A DNA stretch of 32,322 bases. It comes from Pelargonium cotyledonis. Lineage: Eukaryota > Streptophyta > Magnoliopsida > Geraniales > Geraniaceae. This document shows positions 23,165-32,322 of this stretch, piece after piece (within the stretch, counting starts at the first letter, position 1; the number at the start of each line of letters is the position of its first letter). The stretch covers positions 1-32,322 of the forward strand of contig JAYMTA010000286.1 in the NCBI GenBank assembly GCA_036897625.1, read 5' to 3'. The notes beneath the pieces were generated by a model. The model was not told the DNA's origin. It was given only the letters and a program-made list of their open reading frames with translations, and made no database searches. The position numbers and the translations under genes were made by a program.

Positions 23165-23405
23165 TTTCCCTAAACAGTTAGGGCACGAAGCAAAATCATA
23201 TCTAAATTCAACAAGAATATCTTCAATTGTAGCAATTACGATGCAATTCGATCAAATTTCTTCGATATCGCATACCGACCACCAAATTTGGAAAGCAACC
23301 GTAGCAAGAAACAGTGAGAGAAGAGAGAGAGAGAGAGAGACGTACCTGACCTGAGGACAGAGAAGGCGAGATGGAGATAAAACCCTAAATTTGTTTCGAA
23401 AGAGG
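23165..23405 (-). promoter_or_regulatory. 5' UTR of the RS2Z gene with a leader intron
   Basis: On the minus strand, a donor (GTCAG then GTACG) at 23345 and an acceptor (AACTGTTTAG) ending at 23170 define a 176-bp leader intron, ending five bases before the ATG. Its 5' part contains a (CT)n tract (GA repeat at 23322-23340 on the plus strand). The leader exon contains AAACCCTAA (23380-23388 on the plus strand), a telo-box common near the start of plant translation and RNA-handling genes. Confidence 0.65.
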
Positions 23406-23429
23406 TAGGGTCGGTGATTCTCTCACTTC

Positions 23430-23439
23430 TATTTATAGG
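23430..23439 (-). promoter_or_regulatory. TATA box of the RS2Z gene
   Basis: CTATAAATAG on the minus strand is a near-ideal plant TATA box. It places transcription start near 23400, just upstream of the leader exon inferred from splicing. About 110 bp further upstream lies TGACGTGTCA (23548-23557), an ACGT-core bZIP-type site. Confidence 0.65.
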
Positions 23440-23859
23440 TCCAAAGACTTGTGTTGTGTGAAACTGTGGTTAGTCACGAGCTCGCTCCTGTCGGAAACAA
23501 AATCACACCCACAGAGTTGTAAGAAATTACGGTTGAGGACTGAATGATGACGTGTCAATTAGGGTTTGAACCGATAAAGTGGACCGGATTGTCTCAGACC
23601 GATTAGATTTTATTCGAGTTATTTGTTTTTCTTCTATTTATTTGTTTTTCTAAAATTGAAAACGGTTGATTCTGGTTTGGTCCATGGTCTGATTGTAACT
23701 AGTCTGATCTTTAGTCCTCGCCTTTTGAAATATTGGGTCCCGATCCAGTTTAGTTTGGACCGAATCCATGTCTAAGTGTCAATTAGTGATACATGATATA
23801 TCAATTATTTTATTAATGGATTAGATTGACCACAACACGTCAAGTTTACATTTTTTTTG

Positions 23860-24510
23860 TCTTGAAAAAACCTCTCTACTAGGATTAGGAGTGCAAATGC
23901 AACCACCCTCTGCTCACTAACTCTGCTCTTTAAGTCTTCTATGCCCCACCGCCTGTTTCTCACCATCGGTATTGCCAATCGTCGCTAGAGTCCAAACACC
24001 GTTCCATTTTCGGTCCACAAACAAGCATCCGTCGCCGCTACTTTTTCACTGTCATAAATTGCAGCTTCGCCGCTAATCGTTTTCATGTATTTTCTTAGCT
24101 TTTTAGTTGTTTCTTTTGTGTATGTATTCCTTTGGTGGAAGTGTTTCTTTTGTGTATGTATTCCTTTGCTGGAAGTTTGATTTTTGTATTTTGTTGGTAG
24201 TTTCGGTATGACTTCCCTTGTTGGAAGTAATTTTCGGTTTGTTTCGATAGGTATTAGTTGGTTTTGCTTTCAAGGATGACGTTCAATTTTCGTACAAGCT
24301 GAGGGAGGGCTTGCCTAGTGTCCCCGTTTTGATAAATTGGATAACACCCAGTTTCATGAGATTCTACTCATTTTGGTCAAGATTAACTTTAGGTATTGTT
24401 GGAATAGAAGTTTGGGTCGCTATGCTCAATTTGGTTGAGTTCTACGACTTTGTACTTGGAGATTATTTATATTAATGAAAGCTCTATTTTCACATTAAAA
24501 AAAAAGTTTG
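23860..24510 (+). mobile_element. Possible retroposon-like insert
   Basis: A GC-richer start (near 23880-24080) passes into a T-rich leader-like body. It ends ATTAATGAAAGCTCTATTTT, then CACATTAAAAAAAAA at about 24490-24507, which looks like a polyadenylation region with a short A tail. This resembles plant LINE or processed-transcript 3' ends. No clear target-site duplication or reverse-transcriptase motif could be found, so the class is uncertain. Confidence 0.35.
24109..24176. repeat. 34-bp tandem duplication, two copies
   Basis: A 34-bp unit starting GTTTCTTTTGTGTATGTATT is present twice in a row (24109-24142 and 24143-24176) with one mismatch (TTTGGTGG versus TTTGCTGG). It lies inside the retroposon-like stretch and is probably a local slippage duplication. 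Confidence 0.85.
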
Positions 24511-25079
24511 CAATATACACCAAAAATTCATGAGAGGACACTAATATGTTGGATTTCTTTTTAAGGATATGTCGGGTTGTTATTACTTTTAACTTAATTA
24601 CAAACCAGAAATATGAAATATATGTCCGTCACATGAAAATAAATAAGACAATTTGTCTAGTTTGATAGGTTTGTCGGAGTTTAATCATGTAAGTTTGTCT
24701 ACTTAGAATCAAACTCGAGAGTTCTCCTCACAATTTCAGTCTGCGTGGCTTACTGAGACACAACTCATTGGTAGTTAATGCAATTTTCTCCCACACCAAA
24801 AAAAAAAGGGTTTTTTTCTTTTAACAATGTTCTAAAATCACTGGTTTAGCGCACTGATTATGCAAGAAACTAGCTGTACACTATCAGCATTACAATGATT
24901 TCAAATTTTCAGGGATAAATAAAATCCAGAGGTTTCAAAATTGTAAGAACACCAGAGGTAGCTCTCATATCTGCTGCAGTTTCAGTGTTTCACTCACAAG
25001 AATGATGAATTCAGAACTCGAAGCTATCTGACCGCAGAAAAATACACTTTCGTATTTTCTCTTTCAAATTTTTGCTTGT
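24511..25079. other. Intergenic, 3' side of the SET gene
   Basis: No gene is visible. The part next to 25080 should be the 3' UTR of the minus-strand SET gene; the rest lies upstream of the RS2Z promoter region. Confidence 0.5.
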
Positions 25080-28000
25080 TCACTGCTTACCATTGGTTGA
25101 CGATAAGGTCAAACAGTAGTTTTGGAGCCAAGCAATGACAGATTGAAGAACACGAACCTTGCCAGCAAGGAGATCCCGAGCCATTTGCCGACGAACTGCA
25201 AGTGTTTCTGAAAGAGAGGGAGCATTGACGAGCTCCAATAACTGTATACATATAGATCATAAAAGCTCAAAACGATAAGAAACGTATGCGATTAGAGTCT
25301 AGAGATAGCAAATTCATTGAATATAATTGTCTCACAAATGAATATTACGGTGATTTTTGTTTATGCAAGTCATTTTCTTCTTAGCATAAGCAAGAACCTA
25401 TTCGAACTTTCTAAAATGATCGTAGCCTTGCAAATTTATAACATCACGGTTGCATTTGAATCACTTTTTATGGGAATGGGATCGTCACTTTCTCTTGTGT
25501 GTAAACAAAAAACTGTGCTTTCGTGTCTTCATTCTCATTCTCTCACATCATCTTGTTTCCAATCCATTCGTTTAAAAAGAGAATGGGATCACCATTCCAA
25601 AAACGCGTTCAAACATGAGACGATATTGCATGTATATATATAAACAAGAAAAGGATTAATATGTTTTATTACTGAACACCACTTAAATTCCATAAGAATT
25701 GGATGATATCGTCTCAATATGCTGATTGGCAATTGACTACTTCAGTATTTACCGAAAAAATGTTGAGGATTGTCAAAGAACATGAATTATGTAATAACAT
25801 AGCAAGATGGATGGGTTGTAGATTTGGATAGATATCGAAAAGGAGCAAGAAAAATAAAATTGGCATGAGGTTTACCTTAATTGATGCACAAAGTTCATGT
25901 TTTACTTGAGTGATCCATGATAACAAGATACGATGCGCTTGGATCTCCCTGCTGATGTCCTTAGTAGGATGTCTTGCCAGCCGACCATCGTTTTGTGCAG
26001 CTTCAATGACCAAATCGTTTAGTTCTGAGTAGTAAATGTGATTAAGAAGAAGTCAGGAGAGACAAAGGCTCTGAAGTAAAACCATATCAAACTACTTGAG
26101 AACCAAACAACTTGTAACTCACCCTGAGAAGAAGTGCAACAAACAACACGAGCAAATGCACGGAGTGATTGAGGAATACCCCTACCTTTTCCGCTTATAG
26201 ATTTCACTTCCCTAGGTGATTACAAATTCATCAGCATATATGTATATATATGATCCAAAATCAGATGGCATCAATCAATTAATAAATTTTGACTTGTCGA
26301 GGACAGTGTATTGGTACCAACTTGATTGTGTAAAAATCCCTGGAAGAGTTTAAACTATCGTCATCTTTGATGGTTGGTGCATATTCTCCTTGCAATATTT
26401 CTAACTTCTGTTCACGCAAGAGATCGTGCTCGGGAATATTTACCTTGATCTGAACCTGAGATTGGCCACAAATATATTAAAAAGAGAATTCTTTGTAGAA
26501 ACAGCTGTTATACATCATGAAAGAATTGATAATGAGTAAGGGACTAGTTGAGCAAGACTAATCAGAAAAAATTGTCCATCTATATCATGATAATCCCACA
26601 AACCTGGTCATGGATGTTGTAGGGAAGTGTAAATCCAAAGTCCAACATCAGGGTAGCATTCGGATATTTTCCATATCTTATCAGTACCTAGACAATCATT
26701 TCAATTTTCAAGTCAATGCCAGAAGCTCAGAATAGTTTACTCACAAGCTTTTAGCAGTTACAGGCTTGTAGTGCCAAATAGGAAATCATAATAGATGGAT
26801 TCATAGCATAAAAGACACTTACCAAATAATAGAATTAACTAAAACACAAAACAGATATCATATCCTATTCAGTCACTATGGTATGTTTATTAAGAAGATA
26901 AAAAATTCCAAAAACAACAAAATTGCGCGGGATCAAATCTCTGATACTGTAGCACAATTGTGGGAATGCAATAGTGCTTTACCCCAAGAGCCTGCGATCA
27001 TCTGGTTAGTCCATCATATTCTTATTCAAACAACACTTACACCCATGTGCTCGCAGAGGTGCCAGAGAAGGAAAAAACAATTCGGCAAGGGTGGAGAAGG
27101 AGTTGGAACGCCATATATGGTGTTCCATTCGCTGCTGTTCCACTATTTGGAACGAACGTTCCGGATTGTGAATCGCTCCTTAAAGAGCGATTAGAGAGCA
27201 CCAGGCAGTAGCAGCATTTCATCATAGTTTCAAGTGCTGGTGATATACATATCTACTAGGTATATGGTGTATAGATGAAGAAACAGTTCAGTAGTAAGAG
27301 AGACATAAAAGTTCTATCATAAAACTACTTATGAAGGTATAGCATAACAACATAATTCAAGAATCTTTTTAAATAAAGTAGCATCTAACCTGATCCCCAG
27401 GAGCATAATCACGATCGGCAATAACCTACACAAAAACTAAAAGATTGAAACCGAGGACAAAAATTCCAAGATGCATACTGTCACAAAATAAAATCAGCTA
27501 AAAATTGCATTTCAGGGTGAGGCATCAAAGGCGCTAACTGCCCAACTGGTAATGTTTTCATTGGTATCATTCACAGGACCTGATAGCAGACTGCCTTCAC
27601 CTGGACAGGAGGGGTTGGGGGAGGGCTATATCCCCACTCTGCAACCCATCCTTTTCGACATGAAAATTTGGGAAACAAATCCTGAACCGGACTCCCATTA
27701 TTCAATTCAATAAACAGTTGAGCTGGGGCCAGCAATATATATGTCTGGCCATGCATGACGGCTAGCATTTCTGTATTAGAAACTATTATCTACTGTTTCA
27801 ATTGGCAATGCTATCAAACTTGCCAAGAGTTAAGATTTTGTTTACTCCTATACAACAAAGAAGGGTAAACCATGTGACTACACTGTCACATATTAGGGCA
27901 GGGAAGAAGATACCTCTGAGTATTGCTTGTCTTCATCACTTAATACCATTGCCTCCGAGAGCCCATCGTGATTCAAAAAATCTGCAAATGGAATCTACAA

Positions 28001-31000
28001 AATGATTAATAATGTAAACAGTACTAGTACAAAATGATGAGCACTGAAAGTACACATTAACTATCCTCAAAACAAAGAGCGTGTTTATAAAGAGATACCA
28101 TAGATGCTCCCCTTGTGCTTCCCCATGCTCGAGACCCAACTGACACATTAATATATATAAAAAAACTAGTTATATATCTACTGTTCAGAAATAGAAAAGT
28201 TTATTACAACTCTAGAAAGAGAAAATGTATATATAACATAATAAAAACATCATATCAAATTATTTACCTAAAGCACATGCATGCATGAAATCCATACATG
28301 TTGTATCTTCAAAAAATTCAGGAAAGTGATTGAGAATCTGGAATCAGACGACAGCCTATAGTTACAACTTACAAATTAGATTCTCTGAGGGAAAGCAGAG
28401 TCAACAACCATGTTATATTTTAAGCTAACTACCCCAGAGAATCGCTATTACAGTTGTAAAGATAAGCCTATTATTGTGTACTTCACATAAATTGATGTTC
28501 TGTACTCAAAGTTAACCCTATAGATGAAAATGAAGTGCTTACAGGCCTTATAGCAAGAAACTCCTTTTTGATTTGAGCTTTTTGCTTGATTGTTTCTTCG
28601 TACACTGAGCTTTGACGAATCATATCTAACTCACTTTCACTCCAGAATACCTAAAAGGTTTTAACAAAGACCACATTAGATATCTTGCTAAGCACATGAA
28701 GACCATCTCAGTAGAAAACAAACCCAAAAGGAGCCATTTTCAATAATGGTGTCACTTATTTCCATGTAAGTATCCACCAAAGACTTATGATATCAGATTA
28801 GAAAATCGAGCAGACGACGCACTTACTGTGTTATGCATTTCCCCATGGTGAGGAAGACGGCTGACATACGGGGCCCAATCAGAATCCTGCACTGAAAATT
28901 TTACCTCATAAATTTTATTGAATTCTCAGTGCTTTGCTCAATTTGTATGCAAGGTTACAATTGAATGCACAAACAACATAAACCAAAAAATTGTACTGAA
29001 ATTTTCACCCAAAACAAAAATTGAAGACATCAATGAAGTAACATGACCCGACCCATTTTTTGCTCAAATAGAATGACAATAGCAAGCTTTGCAACATCCC
29101 CAACTTCATCACCTAAAGATGATTTTATTTCTGGCGGGAGGTTATCTGGTGCTATTTGCTGCATGATCAAGTACGCTAATCATCAAGTAGAACTTGATAT
29201 GTGAGAAGATCCTAACAAGGTTTATGTAAAGATTGTAAAGATAGTATACCACATTGTATGGAACTTTCAATACGCAGTCTCCAGTTTGAATCATCCTAGA
29301 AGCAAACAATGTTCTGCATTTGTAGATCAGAAAGAATAAAAAATAATATTAGAAGCTGAATGATCCATAATGAAAGAGCATGCATTCTGCACTTTACCTT
29401 AGCACCTAGCATAAACTAACTAGTTTCAGTCGAGATGAGCTCTCATTCTTGCAACAAGGATCAAACTTTTCCATCTTTGAGTAACATAGAGGATGGGGGA
29501 ATTGCTCGCAGTTACTACCATAAAAACTAAGGCTCCCGCTTTCTCGAGTTACACTTCTAAAGGGTGATGAACATGATATTTAGGAAACGCTGAGATACAT
29601 ACTATCCATGCAGGACGTCATTACATGCTACAGATGTTACAAAAAAGAATCCTAATGGTAAACCAGCCACCCAAACAAAGACATCAAATTTTGTGTAACA
29701 TGCTTTCTGATCCAGCCATTGTCTTAGTTAGAGTCATATCTTCCTGGAACTGGCCTGAAGTCCAAGAGGAGACATATATTAGCGCCCCCATAAATACAAT
29801 AATGAGTTCAAAAGAGCAATAGTTAATCTCTTTTGATGTCTTTGCCTGAGTCAAAAACAATCACCACAGAGTTCTGCCAAATTTTTTTATTGCTTATCCA
29901 ATCCATTCCTGAATATTAAAGGCAACCAAAAAAATAAGAAAATGAACCGACCACCAAGCACACATGGACATTGTTTAATTTCAGTTATGTTTTCATAGCT
30001 ATGTGTGACATTTTCAAACATCTTTTGAAAATGCTAAAGGGATAATCCATCAATTTCTATTTCAACTATCTGTGAATCCATGTCATGAAGGAACACCTTG
30101 ATCAAATTTGGAATTCATGTGCCATTTTTGGATCCACCAAATGCAGTTACAGGCTTACAGCTCTATGCTTCTCCAGTAAGCCATCATACCGTCATTTCAA
30201 TTTCCATATACTTTTTCCCAATTTGTTGCAACTAACTCAACAAACCCCTGTCCAGGAATACTCAATTCAACTGATTACTGCCATCCCAAGATAATTCACA
30301 CTAAATAAGACTATAGTTTAAGTTCCAAAGACCATCCATAGATGTCTGCCGCCTCAATTCAGAGATATGGCATGCGTCAGATGCCATGTTACCATCAGAC
30401 TGCATAGCAAACTTCCAGATAAGAATTATTCCATAGCAGGAGTACAAATATTAATTCAAGTGCTGTGTGCAAATATTTTGCTAGACAAGTCCAGGGTTAT
30501 CATTTGTAATCAAATAAACACTGTGCACTCCAATCCTCAGGCTGCAATAGACAGTATTCTCTTTACATTGTTGAAGTACCTGAGCTATAATCTATTTTTT
30601 ACTCGGTATCAAATTCAACTCTTAAACATATGCCAACATACCCAGTTCTTGGGTCGCCTAGTCCATAAGGCACGTGGAAAGACTTTTGCTTGGCATCGTA
30701 TACCATACAAACAATGTTCACCTCATTCCATTATTTCCTTTATCCATTAAATCCTTAGAACCTAATAAATGCATGTAACACAATTTGTTGAAGTTCCCCT
30801 GTGCACTCAAACCATCCGCACTGATCTGGAACCTTTTTTTTCAGTTGACCACAAATTTAAACAAAATAGCAAAGAGTACCAGTAATTCAAAAATCTTTTC
30901 AATTTAAACTAATTGATATATTTATAAAAAAATAAAAAAATAAAAAAAAAAGTGCTCACTCCAAAGTTTTTGTAGCATCCAATTCAGTTTATTGTCATGT

Positions 31001-31533
31001 CATTTCGATTTTCAATTATAGAGGAGCTTATACATGAATTTGAATTTTTAAAAGCTAACGACAAAATGCTTGCACTCAAAGCAAGAATCAAACCTGCCAT
31101 AGGCGGATCTCCCAATAGACAGCACTGAAGAAATTTCAATTCCAGCTTTCTGCTCCAACCATGGCAAAAAATCACGACAGTCCTCGTCCAAACACTGTGA
31201 TACCTGAAACAACAATTCAAAAATTATCCGTTTGGTTACTGAGAAAATTTATCAACCAACAAAGTCCATCTCCAGCCAAATTAGCGGAGCATATTTACTG
31301 TTTCCTAAACTGATAAAGGATACAAACGGCTTGAGATTGAAATATCTAATTCCAGTTCTTCCCGTTCATTCCCTGCATTTTCTTGGCAACCAAACAGATA
31401 CAAAATGAGAAGCGACTAAGCGAACCTTGGCTTCGGATGAGGAAGAGAGGTTGCGGTTGGAACGGAGGAGGTGAGGGACTGTGAAGAGGACGCGCCGATG
31501 AAGACGTAGAGTGCTGGTTCGAGGACACAACAT
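25080..31533 (-). CDS. SET-domain protein methyltransferase, Rubisco-LSMT-like
   Basis: Fifteen exons on the minus strand: 31533-31426, 31203-31094, 29313-29250, 29158-29048, 28886-28827, 28650-28543, 28337-28268, 28139-28099, 27994-27914, 27425-27390, 26687-26604, 26455-26322, 26211-26123, 26024-25876, 25241-25080. Together they give 1407 nt, 468 aa. The N-terminus (about 30 residues, Arg/Ser/Leu-rich, almost no acids) looks like an organelle transit peptide. A split SET domain runs from about residue 48 (FLPWLEQKAG) to 270. It includes VGSRAWGSTRGAS, the FADFLNHDG motif (N232-H233) that contacts S-adenosylmethionine, and GDQVLIRYG carrying the conserved Tyr (Y268). A Rubisco-LSMT substrate-binding-like helical domain follows (about 300-440, with LNDLVIEAAQNDGRLARHP). 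It resembles Arabidopsis At3g55080 (about 463 aa). The substrate is unknown; this group should not be assumed to methylate Rubisco. Donors after exon 4 are weak. Confidence 0.93.
27105..27192. repeat. Cluster of inverted repeats in an intron of the SET gene
   Basis: Inside intron 10 (26688-27389), four small inverted repeats follow each other. 27105-27126 is a 22-bp near-palindrome centred on CCATATATGG, with one G/T pair off. 27137-27153 reads GTTCCA-CTATT-TGGAAC. 27149-27162 reads GGAAC-GAAC-GTTCC and overlaps the previous one. 27171-27192 reads AATCGCTC-CTTAAA-GAGCGATT, a perfect 8-bp stem. The block is richer in GC than the intron around it. It may be the remnant of a small DNA element. 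Confidence 0.55.
29314..31093 (-). other. Long intron 2 of the SET gene (1.8 kb)
   Basis: An AT-rich intron between the exons ending SIGRSAYG and starting TLFASRMIQ. It holds an A-rich low-complexity stretch at about 30920-30952. The plus-strand open frame at 30367-30750 has no recognisable domain. The surrounding gene is intact, so any insertion here is tolerated. Confidence 0.6.
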
Positions 31534-31635
31534 CTTCGCCGACGAAGGTGTTTATGCGCTAAGCTGAAGTCTAAAGAGCTGTTACTGTTGATGTCTTCGG
31601 TTCAAAACTTATCACATCTTTTAAGGATGCCCTAA
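31534..31635 (-). promoter_or_regulatory. Promoter/5' UTR region of the SET gene
   Basis: The short stretch upstream of the ATG at 31533 should hold the 5' UTR and core promoter. No convincing TATA box is visible. A MITE-like sequence begins about 100 bp upstream, which limits the space for the native promoter. Confidence 0.4.
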
Positions 31636-31850
31636 AGGCCAACACGGTCGCTAAACTTTCAAAATGTCACCGTTTTAGTTCTAAACTTTAAATAAACTAT
31701 TTAGGTCACTAAAGTTTGATACTTTTGGTCAAAAGAGACTTTGCCATTAGTTGAGATTAACTTTTCGTTGGCAGTGTTGACATAGACTATGATGTGGCAC
31801 TGATTAAGTGCTGATGTGTATATTAAAAATAATAAAATAATAATTATCTC
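31636..31850. mobile_element. One arm of a MITE-like element near the SET promoter
   Basis: This stretch (GGCCAACACGGTCGCTAAAC onward, then TTTAGGTCACTAAAGTTTGA and a TGTTGACATAG...GATGTGGCACTGATTAAGTG part) has the style of the element at 20430-20812: repeated 'TTTAGT-CTAAACTTT' phrases and a region near CAGCACTTAATCAGTGCCAC on the complement. Only one arm is seen; the partner may lie beyond the window. Assignment rests on general resemblance. Confidence 0.35.
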
Positions 31851-32322
31851 CAACCTACCAAGCACTTGGGTAAAAGAAAAAAAAAATTCAAAATCACATA
31901 CCAAAAACCCTAACCTATCCCCTCCCTCCATCTCCGTTCATCATCATAATAACTCCATATCTAAAAACACCATGGCCGACCTCCATATCTGACAAACACC
32001 ATGGACGACCTCCCAGCTCCATGGTCGGCGGCGTGGTCGAAACTCCATGGCTTGGCGACGGAGCTCCCAACTCCAGATCTGACAGGCTCGACGAAAAGCT
32101 GTTGGTTTGGCTACGAGCTGTTGTAGTCGATGATGATGGCAGTGCTGTACCGGCGGTGAAAGGAGGAGCTGTTGATGGGTGTCGAGATCGGAGGCGTGGG
32201 TCGAGTGGGAGACGAGATCGGCCCCTTCCGTCGTTGCACTTCTTGCACCAGATTGGCGGAGTTGTCGCAGACGAATGTGATAGTGGTGGAGGACATTATT
32301 ATGCATGGACGGAGATCTAGAT
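31851..32322. other. GC-rich patch with repeated CCATGG phrases, window end
   Basis: From about 31970 the sequence becomes clearly GC-richer. It repeats short phrases around CCATGG (near 31971, 31999, 32020 and 32043) and around CTCCATATCTGACA / CTCCAGATCTGACA. Open frames exist on both strands (32021-32320 plus, 32306-31944 minus), but neither has a recognisable domain. It may be a captured gene fragment, retroposon sequence or the start of another gene. Confidence 0.3.

Noticed and set aside
26883..27225. Open frames on both strands in SET intron 10
   Set aside because: Overlapping frames on opposite strands across an inverted-repeat block; the gene's exons splice across it.
27914..27994. 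Second candidate U12-type intron (donor GTATCTTC after exon 9 of the SET gene)
   Set aside because: The donor differs from the U12 consensus and no TCCTTAAC-like branch site precedes the next exon.
1..32322. A clustered pathway or defence system across the five genes
   Set aside because: The genes belong to unrelated housekeeping families on both strands; gene order looks like ordinary plant synteny.

Overview
This window is nuclear DNA from a flowering plant, most likely a eudicot. It is AT-rich, its genes have many short exons with GT-AG introns, and the deduced proteins match plant families. Five protein genes could be rebuilt exon by exon; in each, all splice phases agree and the total length is a multiple of three. 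I saw no bacterial, viral, CRISPR or rRNA/tRNA features. I did not find a new multi-gene system. The noteworthy points are gene-structural: a textbook U12-type intron, tandem or weak splice sites, conserved gene order, and several insertion elements.

Layout. 1-197 (-): a collapsed fragment that looks like Ty3/Gypsy RNase H. 554-4318 (+): Nit1-type nitrilase-like amidase, 9 exons, 319 aa. 5148-8546 (-): large coiled-coil protein, 4 coding exons, 908 aa, with a 2.1-kb intron in its 5' UTR, so transcription begins near 11.0 kb. 11.0-15.2 kb: intergenic space between divergent genes, holding a GC-rich retroposed element (with target-site duplication) and a Stowaway MITE. 15227-20027 (+): MAEA/GID9-type subunit of the CTLH/GID ubiquitin ligase, 7 exons, 416 aa, with a U12-type intron. 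20430-20812: MITE with long inverted repeats. 21250-23164 (-): RS2Z-type SR splicing factor, 6 coding exons, 302 aa. 23.4-25.1 kb: intergenic, with a retroposon-like stretch. 25080-31533 (-): SET-domain, Rubisco-LSMT-like methyltransferase, 15 exons, 468 aa. 31.6-32.3 kb: a MITE-like arm followed by a GC-rich patch.

The genes do not form a functional pathway. They cover metabolite repair, a cytoskeleton/Golgi-type coiled coil, ubiquitin ligation, splicing and protein methylation. From memory, the coiled-coil, MAEA and SET genes correspond to the consecutive Arabidopsis genes At3g55060, At3g55070 and At3g55080, so this is probably a conserved syntenic block with the RS2Z gene lying between the last two. 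Exon limits were placed by eye from splice signals and protein continuity; transcript ends are estimates.
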